51,490 bases of DNA from Gnetum montanum (taxonomy: Eukaryota > Streptophyta > Gnetopsida > Gnetales > Gnetaceae). The notes under the pieces were generated by a model. It did not search any database and was not told the origin of the DNA. It saw only the letters and a list, made by a program, of their open reading frames with translations. Both the position numbers and the translations under genes were made by a program. Shown here one piece after another: positions 34,492 through 45,480 of the stretch (positions are counted from its first letter, which is position 1; each line of letters starts with the position of its first letter). The stretch lies in the NCBI GenBank assembly GCA_015680685.1, contig MNCI01030164.1:414580-466069 (forward strand), read 5' to 3'.

Positions 34492-37400
34492 TTAATCATG
34501 TATTTTCTTCCTAATCAGGCATGGATTAGGGGGCATGCAAGGCTTAAGCTTAAGATCCTCTAGGAGGCTATTGGTTTCAATTGCTAATTCAAGTCTATCA
34601 ACCTTAGGCATTACATTGGTTGCCATAGGTGCATCACCATGAAACTCCACCTCCGACACTTGCACCATGTCTATATTGTGGATAGCCGGAGAGGAGGCAT
34701 TATCATCGTGGATGATAACTTGACCACCTTCGTATGGAAGATCGACCTCTTGGTGGATGGAAGAGGAGACTTCTTATAGTTGAGCTAGTCAAGGCCTATT
34801 TAGGATTAGGTTGAAGCCTGGCATCTCCTCTATGATAGTGAAATCTACGCTAGTGGGGAATTGCTCTCCTATAATGAAGGCTAAGTTGATTGTACCCCTG
34901 ATGATGACACGTGATCCATTAAAGGATTTTAGACACATGATTTTGGTTGGCCTAATTTTGTATACTAGGCCTAGCTTGTCAATGATAGAGTATAGGACTA
35001 CGTTTGTTGCTACGCCATCATCAACATGCACTCTGTGGATGGTGTACTGCCCAACATGTATGCTAATGAATAGTGGAGCTGTAGTGACCTCCCCTCAGTT
35101 GGGGTTGATCTTGACTGCATTGTGAAATGCTAAGGATGTTGAACCTAATTTCTATGGTGTATGAGGAAACATCATTGCATGAATGGTGTTCTTATCTATA
35201 GGGATGTCCTCTGTAATAGAAATGGAGGCCAACATCTAAGCCAATGCTTGGCGATGAGTAGATCAGGTCATGACTAGGTCATACAAGCTCAATCTTGTGT
35301 TCTTTTGCTTGAGTGTTTATTTTACCTAGGTTAGTGTAGCTACAAAGTCCTTGTCATTAGCCATTATGTTGGCCTTGACTTCCTCCATGAGCCTTTTGGG
35401 AGATAAATCTCTCGCGAAGGGAACTTGGGCTTGGGTTACTTAGCCTGCTTGGGGGTAAAGGCTCTAATGTTTGACTATTTCTTACTGGTTAAGATCTTTG
35501 CTTAGGACATGGGGGTTATGATGTGCTAATTTTTCCTCTTGCATTGCCATTTCGTAGGCCTACCTAGGTTGCTAGTGGGGTCAGCCCTTGAAAAAGAAGA
35601 GATCAAAAAGTTGCCCACTATTGGGCTTTAGGTAGGTGAGGGGCCATCATGTTGTGGCACCCTAATGACAAATGGTGGTTTAGGAGTTGTTGCAAGGCCA
35701 ACTTGTTGTGGCACCTTGATGATGAAAGGTTGCGTAGTGGTTGTTTTTGCTGCATTAGGCCAATTTAATATCTTAGCAGATGATTGTTGTGGAACCTTGA
35801 CCACAAAGGGTGTTGTGGGTGCCCGAGGTGGCACTTTCATAACAAAGGGAGGCCGAAGGGATCCTTGCCTTGTTAGGAGACACATAGATTACAAAAGGTT
35901 GTTGTATAGGTTTGGACTTGTCAACTATGCTAATGAAGTTTATGACATAGGGGGCATCGTCTACGTTGGATTAGCTCACTGTGTCGAGCACCAATTGATG
36001 TCGTTCTATCATTCTTTGCAAGTCATCCTACAAAGCATGACAATTGTCCATACTATGACCAGACAACTAGTAGTAATGATAATATTGGTCCAGTTGGAAA
36101 TGTTATGGGATGGGGAGTTAGTAGTTCATAGTACCTATCATGTTTTTGGTAGGCAATCTCTAATACATGTTTATGTTGGATTTTCCCAGCTTTCAAGAGT
36201 TGCTCCAGTAGTTTAGAGGGTTCCATCAGTAGCAGTGTGTACTTTGAGCAATCCTTGTAGTCAAAGTTGGACCTTGGGATGGCCCCTACTAATGTAGATG
36301 AGTTGGCACCAAAGTTAACGACTTTGTGAGCTAGGGCCTTGGGCTGCTTAGCCTTCAAGCCCTAGTTAGTTGCTTTTGTGCTTATAGCGACTATTGCATT
36401 TTTCTTGTGTGTATGTTGGTTTTTATAGGCCATGTAGCCCAGGTCATTACTAGCTTGTGCTACCTCCTTTATGCCCTTCATTTGGGCAAACGCTTGGCTA
36501 AGAGACTTTGGGGCTAGGTAATATAGTTTGGACTTGATAAAGCCATTCACTGCACCCTTAAATATGGCCAATAGGTTTGTCTCTACTAGGGTTCATGTAT
36601 TTCACTTAATGCAACATTCCAACATTGGAAGAATTTTGGCACAAGCTCTAGGGACCCCTGCTTAACCTACATAAATTGGTCAAGGGTTTCTTTAGGCTTT
36701 AGGTTGTACCTGAAGCATGTCACAAACTGGCTTATGAGATCCTCCAAAGAAGAGATTGAGGCCTTGGGCAGTGCACGATACTAGTCTAAAGCTTTGCCAA
36801 TGAGTGACATGGAGAACACGTGCATGATGGCATGTGGCCAGGCTTGAAGGAGTAGGCACTCAGACTAAAATATGACCAAGTGTGCATTGGGATCCCCTTC
36901 ATCATTGTACTTGGTGGGTTGAGGCATCAGGACCCTAGTTAGGAGAGTTAGACATGGTACCATAGGACTTATGGGATTGTCCTGGTAGAAGTCCACCACC
37001 TTGATGGTTTTGGAGGAGGCAACTTTGAGTTGGTTGATCTCCTTCATCAGACTTTGGATTAGCTAGAATGTCTAATCCAAGCTTGGGGATGTGCCTGCTA
37101 ATTGCATTAGCTGGGCTTATGTTGGTTGCATGGCATAGGGTCAGACTATTGGTTGTGGAGTTTTCTAGTTTAACGTTGATGTGTTGGCTAAGGGATGGGC
37201 ATAGTGATCAAGGTGAACCACAAACAGGTGGGTCAGATAGATGTCATGGATGCCAATAAGACAAGTAGGATGTAAGATGCCTAAGTTGTCTAGGGCTAGG
37301 AGGTGGCCCCTACGTGAGCATAGGGTTGGGCAAATCCAATGGTAGCTTGCAAGGAAGGCTAAATTGGCATGGTCACCATCTCAGAGAGGATAAGTGATCT

Positions 37401-37620
37401 AAAATAAGGAGGGGCTATACTAGGGAGTGGTTGTTGGATGACAGTGTAGAGGGGCCTCTCATGTTTGAAGTGGGCCTTGAACTCATCTTCTTCCTCTTGT
37501 GAGGCTTCCTCATAGGTTGTCCCTACATCATGCTTGTTTGCATAGATGAGTTGGGACAACAACTAGTGGTAGGACTCCATGAGTGGGACTATGTCGAATA
37601 AGGAGGAATTGTACTCCCGT
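34492..37620 (-). pseudogene. Gag-protease polyprotein of inner element
   Basis: Minus-strand segments in order: REYNSSLFDIVPLMESYHQL (about 37620), PTKYNDEGDPNAHLVIF (about 36915-36865), HVFSMSLIGKALD and LPKASISSLEDLISQFVTCF (gag core), FDYKDCSKYTLLLMEPSKLL (about 36270), then four PFVVKVPQQ-like repeats (35885-35640). The protease at 35031-34789 (80 residues) reads MHVDDGVATNVV, KSFNGSRVIIRG and MPGFNLILNRP. The frame ends IRKKIHD before the stop at 34492, as in the outer element (VRKQLHD). The active site is D-D-G where D-S/T-G is usual. Many internal stops are TAG at positions where the sister copy has Gln. The plus-strand frame 35665-36216 is a shadow. Confidence 0.82.
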
Positions 37621-37837
37621 CCATCCCAATGGACTCATTTGTAGTCCTATTTTGCCTATAGATTAAGGTGATCGACTAGCAATCCTACTTGGATTTTGGC
37701 ACAAACAAAATTATATTGTTTGTGGCTTAGTGCAGCATGCTTTGGGTGGATCCTAGTGTCAAATGTGTTAGACACTGACTGACATGGAAGGTTAATCTGG
37801 ATTCATGTTCATAGGTTGGGTTTTGAGAGTTGCTATT

Positions 37838-38145
37838 TGCAAAAAATGGCTAACTTTGAAAACTGTAGCAAAATGACTAAGTTTGTCGATAGCAAAAAAA
37901 TGGCTAAGTATAAAAATGTAGAAAAATAGCTAAGTGTAAAAATGTAGAAAAATGGCTAAGTATGGACTGCAAAATATTTACCAAGTGTAAAACTATAGAA
38001 AATTTGGATAAGTATGAAAATGTAGGAAACAATGCTAAGTATGAAAATGCAGGAAAAAATGCTAAGTATGAAAATGTAGAAAAAATGCTAAGTTTGAAAA
38101 TGCAGAAAAAATGCTAAGTATGAAAGCTACTGAAAATAGCTAACT
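37838..38145 (-). repeat. Leader minisatellite, about twelve units
   Basis: Plus-strand unit GCTAAGTATGAAAATGTAGA followed by AAAA, 22-27 bp long, with variable length. It lies between the primer-site motif and gag. The sister element has only about four units. Confidence 0.85.
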
Positions 38146-38305
38146 CTGGTGCTATGCTCACTACACTAGAGCTTGCCACACTCGCTATGTTGGAGCTTGC
38201 CATGCTCGCTTCACTGGAGCTTGCTACACTTTGAGAACCTATTCCACTCTCCAGAGCATCCAGAGTTTTGGCTAAGTGCCAATCAAAAAATGTAGAAGTA
38301 AATGG

Positions 38306-38332
38306 TAAGGCCCTCCTTCTAACACCAAAAAT
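38306..38332 (-). other. Primer-site-like motif of inner element
   Basis: The minus strand reads ATTTTTGGTGTTAGAAGGAG continuing GGCCTTACC, two bases after the LTR end TCACA. Confidence 0.65.
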
Positions 38333-39058
38333 TGTGACATCTGAAAATGTCAATGGTTGGAATACTAAGAGGTCAATGGGCATCTAGCCTAACCCCAAAT
38401 TCGTGTGAGGGCCATGCTAGAAAATGAAAATGAGGTTCCCTGAATGATCTCGTCGATCAAAAGGGGACTTACGTAGTGTTAAAACAACCATGTGTGAGAA
38501 GGATTTATACTGCATTATGCAAAGGTATCGCGTCCAGCTAAGCTAGAGCATAGTGGGGTGTCCTAGCCTGAGAACTATGATGTAAATGTGCAAATACATA
38601 TGAAAAAGTGAGAAAATATAAGTGTTACATTGAATACCAAAGAGAAATGCTTGAGAAATGCAACGGAATTTGAGAATAGAAATGCACCACCCCAAAAGGG
38701 AAAGCGTAGCCAATTCCAAAAGGATCTCAAAAGGTACACAGTGTGTAACAGGCATAGTGGGAGCATAGTCATAGTCTTGGTGATGTCAGGCTATGAAGTC
38801 TAGTGCTCACTATGATGAACTATGCCTATCAGGTTGGTCGCCATGATGTACCGTGCGATGTTTTGTAGGGCTGCAATAGGGTTGCAGTCGACTGTGATGT
38901 GCAATTCTACCTCTCTAGTGGTGTGGTGTGCTCTAGGTCTCGTTTGTCCATAGAGCTAAGTGCCAAGATGCCAAACTGTCAAATGCCAAACTGAAGGTGC
39001 CAACTGCACAACTGGTGAAAAATGGAAGCCAACCCCCTAAAATATTAGGGTGCAAGGG

Positions 39059-39108
39059 TATTTATAGGGGTAAGGTTAGCCCAAAATGTAGATCGAGTGC
39101 CACGTGGT
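39059..39108 (-). promoter_or_regulatory. TATA box and G-box of inner 5' LTR
   Basis: TATAAATA on the minus strand (39066-39059), with the palindrome CCACGTGG (39101-39108) about 35 bases upstream. G-boxes bind plant bZIP and bHLH factors, so the LTR may once have answered to light or abscisic acid; the latter is inference. Confidence 0.6.
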
Positions 39109-39194
39109 AGTGTAATTGGTGGGACCAAAAGAAAAATTTAGAAAATTTTCTAAGTCCAAAGGTAACTAAAAAAAGTTTAAAAATTTTCTAACTC

Positions 39195-39425
39195 TTGCCA
39201 CTATGCTTGTCCCGTGTTACGTGCATGACATGGAACACTGATTGGCTACACTCATCCCATGTTACATGTCGAACATGGGACACTGGCTACTATGCTCATC
39301 CTGTGTTACATGCAAGACATAGGATGATACCTGCTACACTCATCTCGTGTTACATGCAAGATACAGAACACTAGTTGCCACGCTTGTCCCATGTTACGTG
39401 CAAGACATGGAACACTAGCTAGCGA
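39195..39425 (-). repeat. 44-bp tandem array in 5' LTR
   Basis: Five units matching 31781-32003, with words such as CTCATCCCATGTTACATG. Conservation of the unit number in both LTRs shows the array predates insertion. Confidence 0.88.
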
Positions 39426-39971
39426 CAGGGTGTAGCATGGACACTTAGAAGAATTTGGTAGAAATTGCAATCCTTGTTCTTACTATACTAGCTACTCTTT
39501 GAAGTGTAGCAGGAGGAGTAGCCTTAGAAGTTAGAAAATCTACCAAATTCCTCTTCCATGCTAAGCTAGCTTAATAGCTTCTTACTTCAAACTTAGGCAA
39601 AATTGGCCACTGAAAGTATGCTATGCTGGTTATCCTCTAGAGCGTAGTAGGTAGAGTGAGAGTGTAACAAAACACTTAGAAAAATTTTCATGCAACTACT
39701 ATCAACACTTAGAAAATTTTGCAAAACAGGCCTTAATACATGCTATGCTAGGGAGCGTAGCATCAACACTTAGAAAAATTTGCCAAGTTTTGATACTTGG
39801 ACAAATCTGCGGAAAGTGTCATCATTCTGACACTTAGAAAAATTTTTCAAATCTGGTAGTTAGAGCTGACTACACTCAACACTTAGAAAAATCTAGGCAA
39901 AATGCCACCATTTTGACACTTAGCCAAATTCGTAGTCAAGATGTTGAGACCCAAAATTTTGTCGTGTCTCA

Positions 39972-40876
39972 AAGTTAAGTAGGCTCTTAAACAAAAAAAT
40001 ACAACCTTGAGCCTATACAACTTGGTGATAACCTCCTCTACTCATCGTGAAGCACTAGTTCACATGTTGACCTTCATTCCTATCAAAGAGAACATCCTAG
40101 TAGGTGAACAAGCCATCCACACTATGATGCTTCCTCCTTTGCCTCAAGAATCAAGTACAACGCCTCTAGTGTTTCATAATGAGGCAATCAAGATTGACCC
40201 TGAAAAGGGATAGGTCACCACTATGTCAATGTTTATAATCATCCACATAGGGTAATGCAAGATTTGCAGGGTGCACGTTGATGATGGGGTGGTGACTAGC
40301 ATCATCTAGTTCCCAATCATTGACAAAATCAATTTGGCCAACTAAGTCTAGGCCACAAAGACAACATGCCTTAAGTCCTTTAATGGGTCACGTGTCATCG
40401 CGAAAGGAACAATCACAATAGCCTTTGTGGAAAGAAAGCAATTCCTCACTACAATTGAATTCATTATCATCAAGAAGATGCCTGGGTTCAACCTAATTTT
40501 TGGAAGGCCCTAGCTAGCCCAATTATGAGCCATCTCCTCACCCATTCACCAAGAGATCCACCTTCCGTACGAAGGTGGAGAAGTGATTATACATGGTGAT
40601 AACTCGATCCCTCCAACTATTAACAACATTGACACAGACCAAGTGTTGAAGGTAGACTTCCCCAATGACACACTGCTCGTGAAGGACAAGAGTCAACCTT
40701 GTTTAGTAGACCCATCTAAAGAGCCTAAAAAGGTTGATACCCTCTCCAAGGAAGCTCTATGGGTGGAACTACCCTTTAGCATCAATGATGAAGGTATAGG
40801 TGAATACCACCACATGCTACCCAAGCCCTATGCACCCCCTAACCCACATCAAGTTAGGAAGCAACTACATGATTAA
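39972..40876 (+). pseudogene. Gag-protease polyprotein, second part (outer element)
   Basis: Continues the frame broken at 30921. 40007-40213 is open (68 residues). The protease lies at about 40265-40510: RVHVDDGVVTSI (active site D-D-G, as in the inner copy), KSFNGSRVIAKGTI and MPGFNLIFGRP. The C-terminal tail is open from 40583 to the TAA at 40874-40876 and ends PPNPHQVRKQLHD. Aligning this with the inner copy shows that both have the same gag-protease end, with no fused RT. Confidence 0.8.
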
Positions 40877-41099
40877 GGTACTCCCTTAGTGTAGCATGTG
40901 CTAGGCACCTACTTGCCCCTAATTTTCTACATGCTCCATTAGCCTTCTACTTGCACAGCCACAATCTATGTGGTTACTTGTGTTTTACATTACTCACTTT
41001 GTTACACATTCATTTCTTTTGCTTATGCATTTTCATTTGGTATTTTTATGCATTAGAAAAACATCAAAAACATATAAAAATTATAAAACTAAAGTTACA

Positions 41100-41530
41100 A
41101 AAAAAACACATGGCCCAAAAAGGCCTTAAACTAGCCCATGACCTCAAAAGGTCTTAAACTAGCCCACAACACACAAAGGCCTTAAACTAGTGCATGGCCC
41201 ATCATGGCCTAAAACTGGCCACCTTCTTCGCAATGTAAATGGCCCAAAAAGGCCTTAAACTAGCATATGGCCCACCACGACCTAAAACTAGCAACATATT
41301 TCTTCCACAACATAGCCTGCCATGGCCTTAAACTAGCAACCTTTCTCGCATCGCCATGGCCTGAAAAGGCCTCAAACTAGTGTATGACCCGACATGGCCT
41401 AAAATTAGCACCTCGCAACTTGCCACAGCCCAAAACTAGCAACATTTCCCTTTTATTCGTAACTCGAAATGGCCTTAAACTAGTAATTTTTATGGCTCAA
41501 AATGGCCTTAAACTAGCATGGGGCCAAGGA
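41100..41530 (+). repeat. GGCCTTAAACTAGC word array
   Basis: About twelve copies of a motif near CATGGCC...GGCCTTAAACTAGC at 28-60-base spacing. Counterparts occur in the inner element (33790-34240, inverse) and at 47455-47575. Confidence 0.8.
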
Positions 41531-41722
41531 CTAATCACATCAAATAGTTGCATTATCCACATTAAATAGGCAATAAAATAAACATGAAATTTCACACACA
41601 ATCCTCATCACAAAAGACATAAGTTTTATTACATCTCTATCAGTAGAGGCTCATAGCATGACCATGTGACAAAAATGTTCAAAGTGTAAAATTTTCCAAC
41701 AGTAGGGCTACATCAGGTTGGC

Positions 41723-44700
41723 TCAGCTAGTGGTGTCTAGTAGGGGTTGAGGCTCCTCCTCCTCCTTTACTGCTCCACTAGGGCCTACGCTATCACGTGG
41801 TGCCTATCCCAAAACAATGAAAAACAACAAATTAATTAGCAAGTGCAAAACTATATTACAAAATTAATGTAAAAAACTAACACATAAAAGCATAAAAAAA
41901 TAAAAGAAAAAATAACTTGTGAGGGTCCAACATCAAACTCTAGGGGCAATCTATCAAGGCCCTCCTCCAAGCATCGGAGGATCTCGACCTTTGATAACTG
42001 CATCCAATCCTCGTGGTCGAAGTCAACATCTACAAGGATCTTGTCCTTGTCCATAGTAATCTAGGTAGGAGGTTGCATAGAAAAGGTGGCCATAGAAGTC
42101 TCCCCTAAGGGTAGGGTAATCTCTCACTTTGGGGAACCATTAACCACTATATTCTGAGTAAACATCTCGAAGGCCTGACTCCTGCCAATCACCTCAATGA
42201 ACATCTCAAGGCAATGAGCCTTCACAAACTCATCCTTGAGCTACTACAAGTAGGCATCCTGCTCATGCTTGTAGCGATGCTTGTGGTCCTTCTATGTATG
42301 CCCCCATTTGCACACCTTGGCGCTAAAGCTCTTCCACTCCTAATTCTTCCAATAGAGCAGATCCATCTACAACCTCTGCTCGATGATCTCCTAGGTATCC
42401 TTACCTCAAATTACCTAGTAGTATCTAGTGTAATCTATCTCTAATGTCCATCAAGTACCATCCTTCTATGCCTGAGATGATGAGAAATCATAATGAGACT
42501 GGAGGTCCTCATTCTTTATGATCAAGCTCACCACTACCTCCTAGAGGTCGTGCACATGTTTCGATAGGTGCTCATTCGAGCACCTATAGGTCCATAATAC
42601 CTTTTCACTAGAAAGCATGCACTTTTTCACTACCTCATACAAATGACAAGGCACTTATTCCACCTTGGGGAGATACTCAGGAATGGCATCCACATGAGCT
42701 ACCTGATTTGGATTCCAACAAAGCTTAGAGCCTATTAGCATACAATAAACAAATCAATATTAACAACAGACTAAGCATAGAATTGGTAAAACAGTTTAAT
42801 CATAATGACATGCATACTAAATTTGGGATCTACCTACTATATGTGGTCCACCACATCCTCCACGATGTCTTCCATGAAGGTGAATTTATCTGGTTTCTTT
42901 ACCCATAGCTTCATGTGGTGGGTAGGTACTGGCGGTGGATCGCTAGCAAGAAGGTTTGAGACTGCAATACAACAAAATACAACACTTAGTAATAACTTAG
43001 TGGTTAAAGGCTTAAAAGCAAAGGGAAAGAGTAGATGGTAACATAAAGTGCTCACCGAGCAAGCCCTCAGATGTGAACGCCAATGGATCTCCTAGCTACA
43101 CATCATCAAAGAGGTTGGTGAAGTCACCCTCAGAGTGGAACAACCTCTCCACATTAAACTAGTGGGAGATCTCTAAGGCCTCTAGTGGCTCCCCCCCATG
43201 AGCTACCTCCCCTTCAACCTAAGAAGGGGACATGTCTACTACCTCTACTATCACTATCACTACTTCCTTAGTAGCCTTCTTGCCTGACTCACATGGTGTA
43301 GTAGTATTAGCATAATATAATAAAATAAAAACAACAAAAAAACATAAGCCAAATGCATCTATGATGTACACTAACTTACAATCATCAAACAAAGTATGGG
43401 TATCTTGAGGTAGACTTTCTTGATGCCTGCTTGTCCAACTGCAAAGGGAGCCTCCTCTGTTGGGCACGGCCTCTTGATTTTTACCATGGAAGGTTCCACC
43501 ATCTCCATAATGTATCACTCCATCCTATTCACATCCCCAATAATAGTTGGTGGACACTTTCCTATGCTGTCATGGGAATAAGGTGATTGTAACTTTTCTA
43601 GATGTGCCTTCATCATAAGTAAATACAACTTCTCAATTTCCTCTAGAGACTCCTATGCACGAGTGGTGATGAACAAGTGCTTAATCCATGGCTTGGACAA
43701 TTACTTATGATCCTACACAACCCAACACCCACTATCCCTGATCACTAGGAACTCCACAAGCCTTTGCAGATAGGCTACAAAGAAGTGAAGTGAAAGTGAA
43801 ACCTTGCATAGATGTTGTGGTGAGCCTGGTAATCTTTGCATACAACCCAATGATGATGGAGAATGCCCAGTTAAAGTTGGTGCCATCCTCTATGACCTCC
43901 CATATCACCTATGCCTATTCCACCCCAAGGACCTTTTCTTGGAAGAGAAACTTAGGAAAGGCATAGGCATGGAAAAGAGGGTAAAGTCTCCAAACCTCAA
44001 GTACATGCATGCTCCCAACCATGATGACTTTATGAGATTCAGTCATCCCCATCCACTCTTTAATCTCCTCTCTTTGGTCCACCTCTTGATTGGACTTGTC
44101 CATGATTGGTGGGAACTCACAGTGAAGGCCAAAGAAGTCAGCAAAGAAGGCATCATTGAGGTTCAAGACTACCCTCACTTCATGCACATGGGTAAAAAAA
44201 TAAAAGCATCATGGCTAAAGGATTCAACGATGGTCACCATATTGGCCATTGGTGTGCTTGGGCTAAGGGTCAAGAAAGGTTCAATCAACCCAACACGTGT
44301 AAGCCAACTAGTCAAAGTCTCTGAAGTGTGATGGCATAGCCACTCCTACACCCCCTCTACATCATTGTACTTCATGATGAGGGTGGCCTCACTATGGCCA
44401 ATGGTAACCACTATTACCTCTCCTGAAGCAATAGTAGTTGTAACATAGGTAAATGTAACGTTAGCATCATGCGATCAACGGTTGCATGAGAACAAGCAAT
44501 ATAAGTCAAGCCAACATAGCAAATCCTCATGTGGAACAAATGATGTGCATGACATAGGTGGTGGCACAACAAGCTCTCCAAATATGGGCTTACCACTAAC
44601 CCATTCCTCATCAAGCCAATCATAGGTCTGACACTGCTCAAATGCCTCTGAGTAGTGGGTGGGGTAGTTCTCTAAGTCCTCTCCCACCTATTTGATAACT

Positions 44701-45480
44701 ACCTCTCAAATGCTCAAACTAAAGAAAAATACCTTTAGCATGGTACAAGTCAAAGCAAGAGCCCCTATCTCTTCATGGAGTCCCTCATCATCAACATTAA
44801 ACCTAGCATTAAACATCTATGATCAATAGTTAGCAAATCTAGCATGGCCAATGATAATGAGACATAATAAAAAGTGAGAGCACTTACCCTCCAGCACAAT
44901 ATACAATCCAAGCTGGGTTCTAGAAGACTACATGCACATGCATGACAATGAAAAGGGTGTTGCTCTTGTTATAACAAGAGAACTCTAGCATGCTCTAGAT
45001 CCTAGCTAAGGGATGAACGCTCCTGGGACCTAGTCTCATGCCACCTACTTGATCACCACTAGTCATAAGCTCATTGGACATGAATTTTTATATATGCCAA
45101 TTTTCCCTGGCCAATAGTATCTCAGTGATGGCACTTATAGCCTCCACTGCCAAGTGTGACCACATGATCACACTAAAGTGCTATGGTAGGTAAGCTAGGA
45201 ATTTAGATGTCCCTAGCCAAAACCATATTTCCTAATGGCCTAACTTCATGTCAGGTGTAGGCATGTTAGGCACAAGCTCGCTAATGTAGGATAGAATGTC
45301 GATGAGCTTCACAACCACTAAGACAAGCTTCAATACCTTGCAATTGCAAGATAGCAAATGAATGTACCATTAGCACACAACAGATTACATCTTAGTATAA
45401 AATATTAACCTATGCTTAGCAAATTTATCAAATTTAGCTCAAAGTAGCATAACTTAGAAACATATCCTTAGAGTCCCCCA
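41723..45480 (-). pseudogene. Antisense multi-exon gene remnant, family unknown
   Basis: Six introns with GT-AG ends can be placed on the minus strand: 45409-45337, 44887-44817 (AGG|GTAAGTG...ATCATAG), 43379-43284 (GTAAGTTAG start), 43055-42962 (GTGAGC...TATTGCAG), 42833-42732 and 41916-41804 (weakest donor). They are 71-113 bases, short for plants. Exon pieces: KLIDILSYISELVPNMPTP and VIMWSHLAVEAISAITEILL (44888-45336), NLNDAFFADFFGLHCEFPP (near 44150), PDKFTFMEDIVEDVVDH (42834-42961), RYKHEQDAYL (near 42260), EDWMQLSKVEILRCLEEGLD (near 42000) and an acidic end KEEEEPQP with TGA at 41723-41725. I recognise no domain. The 42731-41917 exon has about 12 stops, nine of them TAG. The 175-residue plus-strand frame at 43804-44331 is taken as a shadow. 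It may be an antisense ORF carried by the element or a separate insertion. Confidence 0.6.

Larger units (their letters stand above)
30922..39971 (-). mobile_element. Inner LTR element, gag-protease only, 9.05 kb
   Basis: Bounded by LTRs of 1640 and 1639 bp with TG...CA ends and a 5-bp target duplication. Minus-strand order is 5' LTR (39971-38333), primer-site motif (38330-38308), leader array, gag (about 37620-36350), protease (35031-34789), frame end at 34492, spacer with AAACTAGC-type repeats, polypurine tract (32575-32562) and 3' LTR (32561-30922). No RT, RNase H or integrase remnant lies in the 1.9 kb after the protease. It therefore depended on enzymes from another copy. Its proteins match the outer element closely, so both belong to one family. 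Confidence 0.88.
38333..39971 (-). repeat. 5' LTR of inner element
   Basis: Plus-strand ends TGTGACATCTG and GTCGTGTCTCA. A TATAAATA box lies on the minus strand at 39059-39066. Upstream of it (higher coordinate) CCACGTGG at about 39101-39108 is an intact G-box. The 44-bp array recurs at about 39195-39425 with five units. Confidence 0.92.

Noticed and set aside
35665-36216. 183-codon plus-strand frame
   Set aside because: Lies antisense to the recognisable gag-protease linker of the inner element.
43804-44331. 175-codon intact plus-strand frame
   Set aside because: Opposes a readable exon of the antisense gene with good introns on the minus strand; no family recognised. Kept only as a weak alternative.
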